Below are positions 28,311 to 38,272 of a DNA stretch of 64,000 nucleotides, piece by piece (the first letter of the stretch is position 1; every line of letters begins with the position of its first letter). This DNA comes from Burkholderia cepacia ATCC 25416 (lineage in GTDB: Bacteria; Pseudomonadota; Gammaproteobacteria; Burkholderiales; Burkholderiaceae), in contig NZ_CP012981.1 of assembly GCF_001411495.1 (NCBI RefSeq), positions 434,001 to 498,000 on the forward strand. Reading direction: 5' to 3'. The notes under the pieces are model-generated. The model made no database searches. It saw nothing but the letters and a program-made list of their open reading frames with translations, and was not told the origin of the DNA. Position numbers and translations under genes: made by a program.

Positions 28311-29108
28311 ATGATCCGCAGTTCCGCCCGGCGCACGATGCGCGTCGCTTTGTCGCAGGTTCGCGCGCTGGCCGCGCGCGTCGCCGCGGTCGCGCTGCCG
28401 AATTGCTGCGCACTGTGCGGCAATTTGTCACACACGATGATTTGCGTCGCCTGCGACGCCGCGTACTGGAACGAAGCGCGGCTACGCTGCGGCGTCTGCG
28501 CGATACCGCTGGGCATCGGGCAACCGCGTTCGCACCGGTCCCGCGGCGCTCGCGCCGGCAGTGCGGACGCGTACCGTTGCGACGCGTGCCGTGCGGCACC
28601 GCCGCCGTTCGATTCGACGCTCGCGCTGGCGGATTACCGCGCGCCGCTCGACGGGCTCGCGCGCGGCCTGAAGTTTCACCGGCAACTCGCGCTCGGCGCC
28701 GAATTCGCGGCACGGCTCGCGCGGCTGATCGACGATACGCCCGGCGCCCGCGGCTTCGACCTGGTGGCGCCGGTGCCGCCGTCGCACCGGCGGCTCGTCG
28801 CGCGCGGCTACAACCAGGCGTGGGCGATCGCGCGCCCGCTCGCGCGGCGGCTCGGGGTGCGCGCGGATGCGGCACTGCTCGCACGCGTCGCCGACACCGC
28901 GCCGCAGTCGCGGCTCGACCGGCACGCACGGCGCGACAACGTGATCGCGGCATTCGCGGTGGCGGGCGGCGTCGCCGGCCGCCACGTTGCGCTCGTCGAC
29001 GACGTGATGACGTCCGGCGCGACGCTCGCGGCCGCCGCGCACGCACTGAAGGCGGCGGGCGCCGCACGCGTGACGAATCTGGTTGCGCTGCGCACCGCCA
29101 GGGATTAA
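28311..29108 (+). CDS. comF: ComF family phosphoribosyltransferase-like protein
   Basis: 265 residues from the ATG at 28311; AGGAG at 28299-28303 lies 7 bp upstream, which rules against the TTG at 28284. N-terminal zinc-ribbon cysteines appear in CCALCG, ICVACD and CGVCAIP. The C-terminal phosphoribosyltransferase fold holds VALVDDVMTSGATL, the PRPP loop. ComF/GntX proteins act in DNA uptake or use of DNA in several bacteria; whether this one does is not shown. Confidence 0.85.
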   Translation: MIRSSARRTMRVALSQVRALAARVAAVALPNCCALCGNLSHTMICVACDAAYWNEARLRCGVCAIPLGIGQPRSHRSRGARAGSADAYRCDACRAAPPPFDSTLALADYRAPLDGLARGLKFHRQLALGAEFAARLARLIDDTPGARGFDLVAPVPPSHRRLVARGYNQAWAIARPLARRLGVRADAALLARVADTAPQSRLDRHARRDNVIAAFAVAGGVAGRHVALVDDVMTSGATLAAAAHALKAAGAARVTNLVALRTARD

Positions 29109-29213
29109 TTAAATAGAGAGGCCGACCGACCGGACACGGCGGCGGCCGTCACGAACCGGCCGGCCGGGAACGCGCGCGTAGCGCCGCCCCGGCCGGCCCA
29201 GCCAAACCGAAAC

Positions 29214-29684
29214 ATGTTCAACGTCGTCCTCGTCGCCCCCGAAATCCCGCCGAACACCGGCAACGTGATCCGCCTGTGCGCCAACACGGGCGCGCGCCTG
29301 CACCTGATCGAGCCGCTCGGCTTCCCGCTCGACGACGCGCGGATGCGCCGCGCGGGCCTCGACTATCACGAGTATGCGCAGATGCGCGTACACCGCGACT
29401 GGGACGCGTTCATCGCGGCGGAAACGCCCGATCCGGCGCGAATGTTCGCGTTCACGACACGCGGCTCGGGCCGCTTCCACGATCACGCATTCCTGCCCGG
29501 CGACTGGTTCGTGTTCGGCTCGGAGACGCGCGGCCTGCCCGCCGAACTGCTCGAGCGCTTCCCGAACGAACAGCGCGTGCGCCTGCCGATGCGGCCGGAC
29601 AACCGCAGCCTGAACCTGTCGAACACGGTCGCGGTGGTCGTGTTCGAGGCGTGGCGCCAGGCCGGTTTCGAAGGCGGCGCATGA
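29214..29684 (+). CDS. trmL: tRNA (cytidine(34)-2'-O)-methyltransferase
   Basis: 156 residues, full length for this small SPOUT enzyme. EIPPNTGNVIRLCANTG, FGSETRGLP and the C-terminal RSLNLSNTVAVVVFEAWRQ form the SAM-binding knot. It methylates the wobble position of certain leucine tRNAs. It stands 105 bp after comF on the same strand. Confidence 0.93.
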   Translation: MFNVVLVAPEIPPNTGNVIRLCANTGARLHLIEPLGFPLDDARMRRAGLDYHEYAQMRVHRDWDAFIAAETPDPARMFAFTTRGSGRFHDHAFLPGDWFVFGSETRGLPAELLERFPNEQRVRLPMRPDNRSLNLSNTVAVVVFEAWRQAGFEGGA

Positions 29685-29718
29685 CACCGGGACGGCGCGT
29701 CCCGCCCCGCGGAAGGCG

Positions 29719-30243
29719 TCACGTCCGCGCGAGCCGCGCACGGTACAGGTCGTAGATGTCGGGGGAAAAGCACGCAAACACCACGCGTGCGAGGTTCGGC
29801 GCCTGCGGCAGCATTTCGGCGACGGTGCCCACGGCGATGTCGACGGCTTCTTCGGCCGGATAGCGATAGATTCCGCAGCTGATCGCCGGGAACGCGATCG
29901 ACGTCGCCGCGACCTCCTCGGCCAGCTCGATCGCGCGGCGGTAGCACGACGCGAGCAGGTCGGCCTCGCCGCGCCCGCCGCCATGCCACACGGGCCCGAC
30001 TGCATGGATCACGTAGCGCGCCGGCAGCCCGTGGCCGCGCGTGAGCCTGGCGTCGCCCGTGTCGCAGCCGCCGAGCGTGCGGCACTCGGCGAGCAGGCCG
30101 GGGCCGGCCGCGCGGTGGATCGCGCCGTCGACGCCGCCCCCGCCGAGCAGCGAGCCGTTCGCGGCGTTGACGATCGCGTCGACATCGAGCGTCGTGATGT
30201 CGACGACCTGCGCGTCGAGCGTGGTGGAATGGATCTGCAGCAT
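29719..30243 (-). CDS. Macro domain protein (O-acetyl-ADP-ribose deacetylase-like)
   Basis: 174 residues from the ATG at 30243, preceded by GGGAGG. The macro fold is shown by [20 protein letters not shown] for ADP-ribose binding, [10 protein letters not shown] and [13 protein letters not shown]. Length and motifs match the YmdB-like MacroD group, which removes acetyl or ADP-ribosyl groups from small molecules and proteins. Convergent with trmL; 34 bp separate the stops. Confidence 0.92.
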   Translation of the reverse strand: MLQIHSTTLDAQVVDITTLDVDAIVNAANGSLLGGGGVDGAIHRAAGPGLLAECRTLGGCDTGDARLTRGHGLPARYVIHAVGPVWHGGGRGEADLLASCYRRAIELAEEVAATSIAFPAISCGIYRYPAEEAVDIAVGTVAEMLPQAPNLARVVFACFSPDIYDLYRARLART

Positions 30244-30338
30244 GACAACCTCCCGGAGCGCCGGAGACTGTTCAAGCGTAGCGCGCTTTGACGCCGCGCG
30301 CCCGCGGCGAACACGGCACCGGGCGGCGCCCGGCCGCG

Positions 30339-31337
30339 CTACTCGGCGCGCGCGTCGCGCCGCAGCAGGCCACTGACGGCGTCGCGCGGCGCGATGCCGT
30401 CGAACAGCACGCCGCACACGGCTTCGGTGATCGGCATTTCGATCGACTGCGCCCGCGCGATGGCCAGCACGGCCTGCGCACAGCGCACGCCTTCGGCCAC
30501 GTGGCCGAGCGCGCCGAGGATATCGTTCAGCGTGCGACCGGCCGCCAGTTGCAGGCCGACCGTGCGGTTGCGCGACAGGTCGCCCGTTGCGGTGAGGATC
30601 AGGTCGCCGAGGCCGGTCAGGCCCGTGAAGGTTTCCGCACGGCCGCCGAGCGCGACGCCCAGCCGCGACATTTCGGCGAGGCCGCGCGTGATCAGCGCGG
30701 CACGCGCGTTCAGCCCGAGGCCGAGGCCGTCGGCGATACCGGTCGCGATCGCGAGCACGTTCTTCACCGCGCCGCCGACCTCGACGCCGACCACGTCGTC
30801 ACCCGTATAGATCCGCATCGCGCCGTGATGAAACGCGGCGAGCGTGCGCTCGCGGCATTCGGCGGACGTACTCGCCACCGTCAGCGCGACGGGCAGCGAC
30901 TGCCCGACCTCGCGTGCGAAGCTCGGCCCCGACAGCACGCCGTTGCTGTGCTGTTCGGGCAGTTCGGCCGCGATCACCTGGTGCGGCAGCAGATGCGTGT
31001 CGGCCTCGAAGCCCTTGCAGACCCAGACGATGTGCGCGGGCACGCAGCCCGCGGCGCGCATCGCGTGACACAGCGTGCGCAGCCCGGCCACCGGCGCGGC
31101 GATCACGCACAAAGCGTCGTCCGCGGCGCCGTGCGCGAGCGCGGCGCCGAGATCGGCGTCGTAGCGCAACGCGTCAGGCAGCGCGATGCCGTCCAGATAG
31201 CGGGAATTTTCGTGCCGGGCCTGCAGCCCGGCGATGAGCGCGGCATCGCGCGCCCACAGAAGCGTATCGTGCCGCGCGGCCAGATGGCCCGCGAGCGCGG
31301 TGCCCCAGGCACCGGCGCCGAGAACGGCTACTTTCAT
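30339..31337 (-). CDS. gpsA: NAD(P)-dependent glycerol-3-phosphate dehydrogenase
   Basis: 332 residues. [12 protein letters not shown] at the N-terminus is the Rossmann motif; later [21 protein letters not shown] holds the catalytic lysine region. It reduces dihydroxyacetone phosphate to glycerol-3-phosphate for phospholipids. A GTG at 31346 precedes the chosen ATG and is less likely. It follows secB by 28 bp, so the two are probably co-transcribed. Confidence 0.95.
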   Translation of the reverse strand: MKVAVLGAGAWGTALAGHLAARHDTLLWARDAALIAGLQARHENSRYLDGIALPDALRYDADLGAALAHGAADDALCVIAAPVAGLRTLCHAMRAAGCVPAHIVWVCKGFEADTHLLPHQVIAAELPEQHSNGVLSGPSFAREVGQSLPVALTVASTSAECRERTLAAFHHGAMRIYTGDDVVGVEVGGAVKNVLAIATGIADGLGLGLNARAALITRGLAEMSRLGVALGGRAETFTGLTGLGDLILTATGDLSRNRTVGLQLAAGRTLNDILGALGHVAEGVRCAQAVLAIARAQSIEMPITEAVCGVLFDGIAPRDAVSGLLRRDARAE

Positions 31338-31365
31338 ACCCAGCACCGGTCCTCCGAGTAAAACG

Positions 31366-31848
31366 TCAGTTCAGCGTCGTGCCGTTCGGCGCGCCTGCTG
31401 CGGCGCCGGCCTGCTGCTGAAGCTGCGCGAGACGCTGTTCGTACAGCGCCTGGAAGTTGATTTCCGCCAGGTGGATCGGCGGGAAGCCCGCGCGCGTGAT
31501 CGCGTCGGCGATGTTCGAACGCAGGTACGGGAACAGGATCGTCGGGCACGCGATGCCGACGAGCGGGTCGAGCTGTTCGTCCGGAATGTTGCGGATGTCG
31601 AAAATGCCGGCCTGCTTCGCTTCGATCAGGAACGCGACCTTGTCCTTCACCTTCGCGGTGACGGTGCCCGACACGACGACTTCGAACACGCTTTCCGCGA
31701 GGCGGTCGGCCTTCACGTCGACTTCGACTTCAACCGACGGCATGTCCTGCTCGAGGAAGATCGCCGGCGAATTCGGCTGCTCGAGCGACATATCCTTCAG
31801 GTAGACGCGCTGGATGTTGAAGAACGGTTGGTTTTCGACGTCGGACAT
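31366..31848 (-). CDS. secB: Protein export chaperone SecB
   Basis: 160 residues, full length. [20 protein letters not shown] and [11 protein letters not shown] are conserved strands, and [20 protein letters not shown] is the most conserved block. AGGGA precedes the ATG. SecB holds preproteins unfolded and passes them to SecA. It lies between grxC and gpsA, a usual arrangement. Confidence 0.97.
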   Translation of the reverse strand: MSDVENQPFFNIQRVYLKDMSLEQPNSPAIFLEQDMPSVEVEVDVKADRLAESVFEVVVSGTVTAKVKDKVAFLIEAKQAGIFDIRNIPDEQLDPLVGIACPTILFPYLRSNIADAITRAGFPPIHLAEINFQALYEQRLAQLQQQAGAAAGAPNGTTLN

Positions 31849-31955
31849 GGTGTTTCCCTAAAAGTGGTGACGGGGCGGCCCGGCTTCGCGCCGGCCGCCA
31901 CGGATGAATCCTGCGCGCCCAAGCCGCGGCGCGGCCGGCGGCCATTCTGCCCTAA

Positions 31956-32216
31956 TCAGGCCGCTTGCAGAAGCGGAACGAGCCCGCCTTCGCGGTCGAG
32001 CTTCGACAGATCGTCGTAGCCGCCGACGTGCGTGTCGCCGATATAGATCTGCGGCACCGTGCGGCGCCCCGTGCGCGACATCATTTCGTCACGGCGGGCC
32101 GGATCGCGGTCGATCAGCACCTTCTCGATCTGCTCGACACCGCGCAGCTTCAGCAGGCGCTCGGCCTGGATGCAATACGGACACACCTGCGTGCTGTACA
32201 TCAAAACCTTGTTCAC
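31956..32216 (-). CDS. grxC: Glutaredoxin 3
   Basis: 86 residues with the active site CPYC near residue 12 and the glutathione-binding TVPQIYIGDTHVGGYDDL. A monomeric dithiol glutaredoxin reduced by glutathione, whose two synthetases are encoded at 39-41 kb. Its start overlaps the rhodanese stop by 4 bp (ATGA). Confidence 0.96.
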   Translation of the reverse strand: MNKVLMYSTQVCPYCIQAERLLKLRGVEQIEKVLIDRDPARRDEMMSRTGRRTVPQIYIGDTHVGGYDDLSKLDREGGLVPLLQAA

Positions 32217-32635
32217 TTCGCCACTCCTTGTTTGACGACCGGCATCCCGGCCTGCTGCCAGGCAGCCACGCCGCCCTCGAGCACGTGCACCTCGGCGTAT
32301 CCCGCCGCCTCGACCTCGCGCGCCGCCTTCTGCGACTGCTGGCCGTTCTGGCAGACGAGCAGCACCGGCGTGCTCTTGTTCTTCGCGACCTGCGCGATCT
32401 TCGCGCCGATCTCGCCCGCCGCGACCTGACGGGCCGACGGCAGGTGGCCGGCCGCGAAATCGGACGCGGCGCGCACGTCGATCACGACCGCGTTGCGGCG
32501 GTTGATGAGTTGCGTCGCCTCCGCGGCCGACAGGCCGCCGCGACCGCGGCGCAGCGCGGGCCAGGCCAGCAGGCCGCCGGATACCACCAGGATCGCGATA
32601 AGGGCCAGGTTGGTGTAATCGGTAAAGAACGTCAC
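32213..32635 (-). CDS. Membrane-anchored rhodanese-like protein
   Basis: 140 residues from a GTG at 32635; no ATG fits within the plausible N-terminus, and GGCGGAA lies upstream. One membrane helix (LALIAILVVSGGLLAWPAL) is followed by a single rhodanese domain with the active cysteine in LLVCQNGQQS and end motif VLEGGVAAWQQAGMPV. It probably transfers sulfur or handles thiols at the membrane. It overlaps grxC by 4 bp and is divergent from gpmA. Confidence 0.9.
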   Translation of the reverse strand: MTFFTDYTNLALIAILVVSGGLLAWPALRRGRGGLSAAEATQLINRRNAVVIDVRAASDFAAGHLPSARQVAAGEIGAKIAQVAKNKSTPVLLVCQNGQQSQKAAREVEAAGYAEVHVLEGGVAAWQQAGMPVVKQGVAK

Positions 32636-32771
32636 GGAATTCCGCCGGAAAAAGAGAAATCGGATGAGGACAATCCCGCCATTATAAAATAACCGTCTTG
32701 CGCGATGGCGGGCCCCGGTCGGGTCCCGTACGACGCGCCCCGCTTCCCTATCACTACCGACCGCAAGATCC

Positions 32772-33518
32772 ATGTACAAACTCGTTCTCATCCGCCACGG
32801 CGAATCGACGTGGAACAAGGAAAACCGCTTCACCGGCTGGGTCGACGTCGACCTGACCGAACAGGGTCGCAACGAGGCCTACCAGGCCGGCGAATTGCTC
32901 AAGGAGGCCGGCTACACGTTCGACATCGCGTACACGTCGGTACTCAAGCGCGCGATCCGCACGCTGTGGCACGTGCAGGACAAGATGGACCTGATGTACC
33001 TGCCGGTCGTCCACTCGTGGCGCCTGAACGAGCGCCACTACGGCGCGCTGTCGGGCCTGAACAAGGCGGAAACGGCCGCGAAGTTCGGCGACGACCAGGT
33101 GCTCGTGTGGCGCCGCAGCTACGACACGCCGCCGCCCGCGCTCGAGCCGACCGACGAACGCGCGCCGTTCAACGACCCGCGCTACGCGAAGGTGCCGCGC
33201 GAGCAGCTGCCGCTCACCGAGTGCCTGAAGGACACGGTCGCGCGCGTGCTGCCGCTGTGGAACGAGTCGATCGCCCCGGCGGTCCGCGCCGGCAAGCAGG
33301 TGCTGATCGCCGCGCACGGCAACTCGCTGCGCGCGCTGATCAAGTACCTCGACGGCATCTCGGACAGCGACATCGTCGGCCTGAACATCCCGAACGGCGT
33401 GCCGCTCGTGTATGAACTCGACGAGAACCTGAAGCCGATCAAGCACTATTACCTCGGCGACCAGGACGCAATCGCGCAGGCGCAGGCCGCCGTCGCGAAG
33501 CAGGGCAAGGCGGGCTGA
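32772..33518 (+). CDS. gpmA: 2,3-bisphosphoglycerate-dependent phosphoglycerate mutase
   Basis: 248 residues. [18 protein letters not shown] holds the phosphorylated histidine (His9). [13 protein letters not shown] and [18 protein letters not shown] carry the other active-site residues. It interconverts 3- and 2-phosphoglycerate in glycolysis. It is divergent from the rhodanese-grxC pair; an AT-rich stretch at 32681-32692 in the 136-bp gap probably holds promoter elements. Confidence 0.97.
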   Translation: MYKLVLIRHGESTWNKENRFTGWVDVDLTEQGRNEAYQAGELLKEAGYTFDIAYTSVLKRAIRTLWHVQDKMDLMYLPVVHSWRLNERHYGALSGLNKAETAAKFGDDQVLVWRRSYDTPPPALEPTDERAPFNDPRYAKVPREQLPLTECLKDTVARVLPLWNESIAPAVRAGKQVLIAAHGNSLRALIKYLDGISDSDIVGLNIPNGVPLVYELDENLKPIKHYYLGDQDAIAQAQAAVAKQGKAG

Positions 33519-33809
33519 CGCCCGTCGGCCGGGTGAGCCGGCCAGGCCGGGCGGGCCGCGTCCGGCGCGGCATGCCCGGTCCCGGCCCTTGCCCGCGCAC
33601 CGCGCGAACCTTCGCGCCCCCGGCGCTGTCGAATCCGCTTTCGAACCCGCGGCGCGCCCGGCGGTGCCCGGCCGGGCCGCCTTCCGGGCCCGCCGCGACG
33701 CCCGCTGCGGCGCAATTCGCGCCGTTCCACTGAGTCTTCGGACGAACAGTTATACTTGTCCGCTACATCCCCGCTACCGCCACGCGCTTCCCGACCGCAC
33801 CAGATCTCT
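33519..33809. other. Spacer between gpmA and ctpA
   Basis: 291 bp, very GC-rich, with no supportable gene. Near its right end TATACT (33751-33756) could be a -10 element for ctpA, but no good -35 lies at the right distance. Confidence 0.4.
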
Positions 33810-35357
33810 ATGCGAATGAAATTGAAGAACATCGGCCTGATTGCCGCGGGCCTCGCCACGGGCGTGTTCGCCACGCTGCAGGTTTCCGCATCGGCCGAGC
33901 AGACCGCCACGGCGCCGCTTCCCCTCGACCAGCTCCGCCTGTTCGCGGAAGTCTTCGGACAGATCAAGCGCGAGTACGTCGAACCGGTCGACGACAAGAA
34001 GCTGCTGACGGCCGCGATCAAGGGCATGGTGTCGAGCCTCGACCCGCACTCGTCGTTCCTCGACAAGACCGACTATGACGAGCTGCAGGAGCAGACGAAG
34101 GGCCGCTTCGCGGGTCTCGGCATCGAGATCTCGCAGGAAGACGGCCTCGTCAAGGTGATCTCGCCGATCGAAGATACGCCCGCGTTCCGCGCCGGCATCC
34201 GTCCGGGCGACCTGATCACGCGCATCAACGACAAGCCGGTGCGCGGCATGACGCTCGACAAGGCCGTGAAGCAGATGCGCGGCGAGCCGGGCACCAAGGT
34301 CACGCTGACGATCTTCCGCAAGAGCGACGACCGCACGTTCCCAGTCACCGTCACGCGCGCGATCATCAAGGTCCAGAGCGTGAAGATGAAGATCCTCGAT
34401 CCGGGCTATGCGTATGTCCGCATCACGAGCTTCCAGGAACGCACGACGCCCGATCTCGCGCAGAAGCTGCAGGACATCGCACGCCAGCAGCCGAACCTGA
34501 AGGGCCTCGTCCTCGACCTGCGCAACAACGGCGGCGGCCTGCTGCAGAGCGCGGTCGGCGTGGCCGGCGCGTTCCTGCCGCCCGACTCCGTCGTCGTGTC
34601 GACCAACGGCCAGATCCCCGATTCGAAGCAGGTCTACCGCGATACGTACGACAACTATCGCCTGCCGTCCTTCGACGGCGATCCGCTGAAGAACCTGCCG
34701 CCGGTCTTCAAGACGGTGCCGATGATCGTGCTGACGAACGCCTATTCGGCGTCCGCGTCGGAAATCGTCGCCGGTGCGCTGCAGGATTCGAAGCGCGCGC
34801 AGATCATGGGCAAGACGACGTTCGGCAAGGGTTCGGTGCAGACGGTCCGCCCGATGACGGCCGACACCGCACTGCGCCTGACCACCGCGTACTACTACAC
34901 GCCGAGCGGCCGTTCGATCCAGAACAAGGGCATCACGCCGGACGTGCCGGTCGATCAGTACGCGGACGGCGATCCGGACGACGTGCTCGTGACGCGCGAG
35001 GTCGACTACACGAACCACCTCGCGAACACGCAGGATCCGAACGAGAAGAAGGAACAGGAAGAGCGCGAGCAGCGCCGGATGGATCAACTGCGCGTCCTCG
35101 AAGAGCAGAACGACAAGAAGACGCCGGAACAGCGCCAGAAGGATCGCGATCGCAAGCCGATCGAGTTCGGCAGCGCCGACGACTTCATGATGCAGCAGGC
35201 GCTCAACAAGCTCGAAGGCAAGCCGGTGCAGGAATCGAAGTCGCTGCTCGCCGAAAGCACGAAAGGCACGGCCGGCAAGGCCGCCACGGCCCCGAAGGCA
35301 TCGGGCGCAAGCGCGAAGCCGGCTTCCGCACCGAAGCCCGCGTCGGCGCCGAAGTAA
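33810..35357 (+). CDS. ctpA: Carboxyl-terminal processing protease (S41 family)
   Basis: 515 residues from the ATG at 33810. A signal/anchor segment (NIGLIAAGLATGVFATLQVS) is followed by an S41 N-terminal region, a PDZ domain (~100-180) with VISPIEDTPAFRAGIRPGD, and the protease core. The catalytic serine lies in NAYSASASEIV and the lysine in GKTTFGKGSVQT. The last ~130 residues are charged, coiled-coil-like (QEEREQRRMDQLRVLEEQ), then Ala/Lys/Pro-rich. It cleaves periplasmic proteins from their C-terminus. A terminator follows. Confidence 0.95.
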   Translation: MRMKLKNIGLIAAGLATGVFATLQVSASAEQTATAPLPLDQLRLFAEVFGQIKREYVEPVDDKKLLTAAIKGMVSSLDPHSSFLDKTDYDELQEQTKGRFAGLGIEISQEDGLVKVISPIEDTPAFRAGIRPGDLITRINDKPVRGMTLDKAVKQMRGEPGTKVTLTIFRKSDDRTFPVTVTRAIIKVQSVKMKILDPGYAYVRITSFQERTTPDLAQKLQDIARQQPNLKGLVLDLRNNGGGLLQSAVGVAGAFLPPDSVVVSTNGQIPDSKQVYRDTYDNYRLPSFDGDPLKNLPPVFKTVPMIVLTNAYSASASEIVAGALQDSKRAQIMGKTTFGKGSVQTVRPMTADTALRLTTAYYYTPSGRSIQNKGITPDVPVDQYADGDPDDVLVTREVDYTNHLANTQDPNEKKEQEEREQRRMDQLRVLEEQNDKKTPEQRQKDRDRKPIEFGSADDFMMQQALNKLEGKPVQESKSLLAESTKGTAGKAATAPKASGASAKPASAPKPASAPK

Positions 35358-35374
35358 GCGCCGGCCGGCATCCG

Positions 35375-35411
35375 ACGGGCCATCGCGGGAAGACCGCGAT
35401 GGCCCGTTTTT
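35375..35411 (+). terminator. Intrinsic terminator after ctpA
   Basis: A perfect 14-bp stem (35375-35388 with 35394-35407), loop GAAGA, followed by a run of T on the plus strand. It ends ctpA transcription before the moeB-like gene. Confidence 0.9.
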
Positions 35412-35464
35412 CATGCGCGCCTAAAATAACGACACGTCCGCCGCTTCGCCCACGACTCCCCCCC

Positions 35465-36217
35465 ATGAACGACGATCAACTCCTTCGCTACTCCCGCCAC
35501 ATCCTCGTCGACGAAATCGGCATCGAGGCGCAGCAGCGCTTTCTCGATGCGCATGCGATCGTCGTCGGCGCGGGCGGCCTCGGCTCGCCCGCCGCAATGT
35601 ACCTCGCGGCATCGGGCGTCGGCACGATCACGCTCGTCGACGCCGATACGGTCGATCTCACGAACCTGCAGCGGCAGATCCTGCACGTGACGGCCTCGGT
35701 CGGCCGCAGCAAGGTCGAATCGGGGCGCGACACGCTCGCGCAACTGAACCCCGAGGTGAAGGTGGACGCGGTCGCCGCGCGCGTCGACGACGCATGGCTC
35801 GACGCGCACGTGCCAAGCGCGACCGTCGTGCTCGACTGCACCGACAACTTCGCGACGCGGCACGCGATCAACCGCGCGTGCGTCGCGCACGGCGTGCCGC
35901 TCGTGTCGGGCGCCGCGCTGCGCTTCGACGGCCAGATCAGCACGTTCGATTTCCGCGACCCGGCCGCGCCCTGCTATGCGTGCGTGTTTCCGGAAGACCA
36001 GCCGTTCGAGGAAGTCGCGTGCGCGACGATGGGCGTGTTCGCGCCGACGGTCGGGATCATCGGCGCGATGCAGGCCGCCGAGGCGCTGCGCGTGATCGGC
36101 GACATCGGCAAGACGCTCAACGGGCGGCTGATGATGCTCGATTCGCTGCGGATGGAATGGACGACGATGAAAATCGCGCGCCAGGCCGACTGCCCCGTGT
36201 GCGGGGGCCGGCACTGA
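35465..36217 (+). CDS. MoeB/ThiF-type adenylyltransferase
   Basis: 250 residues from the ATG at 35465. VGAGGLGSPAAMYLAASGVG binds ATP, DADTVDLTNLQRQILH follows, DCTDNFATRHAINRACV is the conserved middle, and a zinc CxxC ends the chain (CPVCGG; the first pair is CYAC). Enzymes of this E1-like group adenylate the C-terminus of MoaD or ThiS. Sequence alone does not separate MoeB from ThiF, and no partner gene lies nearby. Confidence 0.9.
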   Translation: MNDDQLLRYSRHILVDEIGIEAQQRFLDAHAIVVGAGGLGSPAAMYLAASGVGTITLVDADTVDLTNLQRQILHVTASVGRSKVESGRDTLAQLNPEVKVDAVAARVDDAWLDAHVPSATVVLDCTDNFATRHAINRACVAHGVPLVSGAALRFDGQISTFDFRDPAAPCYACVFPEDQPFEEVACATMGVFAPTVGIIGAMQAAEALRVIGDIGKTLNGRLMMLDSLRMEWTTMKIARQADCPVCGGRH

Positions 36218-36227
36218 CGCGCGACGG

Positions 36228-36249
36228 GCATGCGCCAGGCGGCGCATGC
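36228..36249. terminator. Hairpin between moeB-like gene and ptsI
   Basis: GCATGCGCC and GGCGCATGC pair perfectly over 9 bp with loop AGGC, in the 72-bp gap between convergent genes. The U-tract is short, so termination is plausible but not certain. Confidence 0.55.
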
Positions 36250-36289
36250 TTGGTGACACTTCGCTACTTTTTGAGCGGCGACGTGGCGC

Positions 36290-38062
36290 CTATGCGGCCG
36301 CATCCGCGCGCGGCTCGGCGACCGACAGGCGCTGCAGCGCCGCCTGCACTTCCTCCGGCTCGAACGCGGCGAGCACGTCGGCCGTCGGCTTTTCGAGCGC
36401 CTTCAGGTGTGCGCGCAGGATCTCCTGCTTCACGACGAGCAGCTGGCTCGGGTGCATCGAGAACTCGGTGAGCCCCATCCCGAGCAGCAGGCGCGTAAGC
36501 GCCGGGTCGCCCGCCATCTCCCCGCACACCGACACGGATACCCCCGCGCGCTTCGCTTCACGCAACGTATAGGCGATCAGGTGCAGCACGGCCGGGTGCA
36601 GCGGGTCGTACAGGTGCGCGACCGCGTTGTCGGCACGGTCGATCGCGAGCGTGTACTGGATCAGGTCGTTCGTGCCGATCGACAGGAAATCGAACCGCTT
36701 CAGGAACAGCGGCAGCGCGATCGCCGCGGCCGGAATCTCGATCATCGCGCCGATGCGCACGTTCGGATCGTACGCGAGCCCCGCGTCGTCGAGCTGGCGC
36801 TTTGCCTCGCGAATCAGGTCGAGCGTCTGGTCGATCTCCTGCGCGTGCGCGAGCATCGGAATCAGGATCTTCACCTGGCCGAACGCGGACGCACGCAGGA
36901 TCGCACGCAACTGCGTGAGGAACATCTGCGGCTCGGACAGGCTCCAGCGGATCGCGCGCAGGCCGAGCGCGGGGTTCGGCGCCGTCTCGTAGCCTTCGTC
37001 GAGCGCCTCGAGCGGCTTGTCCGCGCCGACGTCGATCGTGCGGATCGTCACCGGCATGCCCTTCATCCACTCGACGGCCCGCTTGTAGGCGGCGAACTGC
37101 TCCTCCTCTTCCGGCATCTCCTTCTGATGCATGAACAGGAACTCGGAACGGAACAGCCCGACGCCGACCGCGCCGGCCTCGACGGCAGCCTTCGCGTCGT
37201 CGGGCAGCTCGATGTTCGCGTACAGATCGATCTTGGTGCCGCATAACGTTTGCGTCGGCGAGAACTTCAGACGCTGCAGCTTGCGTTGCTCCAGCAGCTT
37301 CTCGGACTGCCGGTACGAATACTCCTCGAGGACGATCGGCGCCGGATCGACGATCACGATGCCCTGGTCGCCGTCGACGATGATCAGGTCGTCCTGGCGG
37401 ATCAGCGCGCTCGCGTGCTGCACGCCGACCGCGGCCGGAATGCCGAGGCTGCGCGCGACGATCGCCGTGTGCGACGTGCGGCCGCCGAGGTCGGTGACGA
37501 ACGCCTGGAACGACTGCGACTTGAACTGCATCATGTCGGCCGGCGCGATGTCGTGCGCGACGACGATCATCTCGTTCGTGCCGTTCGCGGCCGCGCGGTC
37601 GAGCGCCTGCGACGCGGACGGTGCGCCGGCGAGCGCTTTCAGCACGCGCTCGACCACCTGCTCGATGTCGGCCTTGCGCTCGCGCAGGTATTCGTCCTCG
37701 ATGTCGTCGAAGTGACGCGTGAGCAGCTCGAGCTGCTCGGTCAGCGCCCACTCGACGTTGTAGCGGCGCGTGCGGATCAGGTCGATGGTTTCCTGCACGA
37801 GCATCGCGTCGCTCAGGATCATCGCGTGGACGTCGATGAATGCACCGACCTCGCTCGGGGTGTCGTCGGTCAGGTCGGCGCGCAGCGCCTCGAGTTCGTG
37901 ATGCACGACATCGAGCGCCGTGCGGAAGCGCTCGACCTCGGCATCGATCTGGTTTGCGTCGATCAGGTAATGGGCGACGTCGAGCGCCGCCGGCGCGATC
38001 AGGTACGCTCGCCCGATCGCGATACCTCGTGAGACGGGAATGCCATGCAGCGTGAAGGACAC
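36290..38062 (-). CDS. ptsI: Phosphoenolpyruvate-protein phosphotransferase (Enzyme I)
   Basis: 590 residues. The start is the GTG at 38062 behind a strong GAGGAGG; no ATG fits. Phosphorylated histidine lies in GGRTSHTAIVARSLGIPA (about His198). The PEP-binding barrel has LFRSEFLFM and GADKPLEA, and the conserved cysteine is in CGEMAGDP. Enzyme I passes phosphate from PEP to HPr. It is downstream of ptsH, but a hairpin with a U-tract lies between them. Confidence 0.96.
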   Translation of the reverse strand: MSFTLHGIPVSRGIAIGRAYLIAPAALDVAHYLIDANQIDAEVERFRTALDVVHHELEALRADLTDDTPSEVGAFIDVHAMILSDAMLVQETIDLIRTRRYNVEWALTEQLELLTRHFDDIEDEYLRERKADIEQVVERVLKALAGAPSASQALDRAAANGTNEMIVVAHDIAPADMMQFKSQSFQAFVTDLGGRTSHTAIVARSLGIPAAVGVQHASALIRQDDLIIVDGDQGIVIVDPAPIVLEEYSYRQSEKLLEQRKLQRLKFSPTQTLCGTKIDLYANIELPDDAKAAVEAGAVGVGLFRSEFLFMHQKEMPEEEEQFAAYKRAVEWMKGMPVTIRTIDVGADKPLEALDEGYETAPNPALGLRAIRWSLSEPQMFLTQLRAILRASAFGQVKILIPMLAHAQEIDQTLDLIREAKRQLDDAGLAYDPNVRIGAMIEIPAAAIALPLFLKRFDFLSIGTNDLIQYTLAIDRADNAVAHLYDPLHPAVLHLIAYTLREAKRAGVSVSVCGEMAGDPALTRLLLGMGLTEFSMHPSQLLVVKQEILRAHLKALEKPTADVLAAFEPEEVQAALQRLSVAEPRADAAA

Positions 38063-38202
38063 GCGCACCTCCTCTGTACAAGTAAAGCCGCGGCACACTG
38101 CTGCGATGCGCTTATGACCCCGGTTAGCGATTATAAATTCCGCGACTCCCCGCTGACTGCATGCACCGCAGCATTGCGCATTCCGCATCAATGCTTCCGA
38201 CG

Positions 38203-38230
38203 AAAAAAATGCCGCGGAATCCGCGGCATT
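38203..38230 (-). terminator. Intrinsic terminator between ptsH and ptsI
   Basis: Read on the minus strand, AATGCCGCGG and CCGCGGCATT pair over 10 bp around ATT and run into seven T (plus-strand A run 38203-38209). It lies 42 bp after ptsH, so ptsI would be read only by read-through or from its own promoter. Confidence 0.85.
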
Positions 38231-38272
38231 CTGACTGGAAACGGCAACGATCCCGTGCGCGGCGCGCGCGGA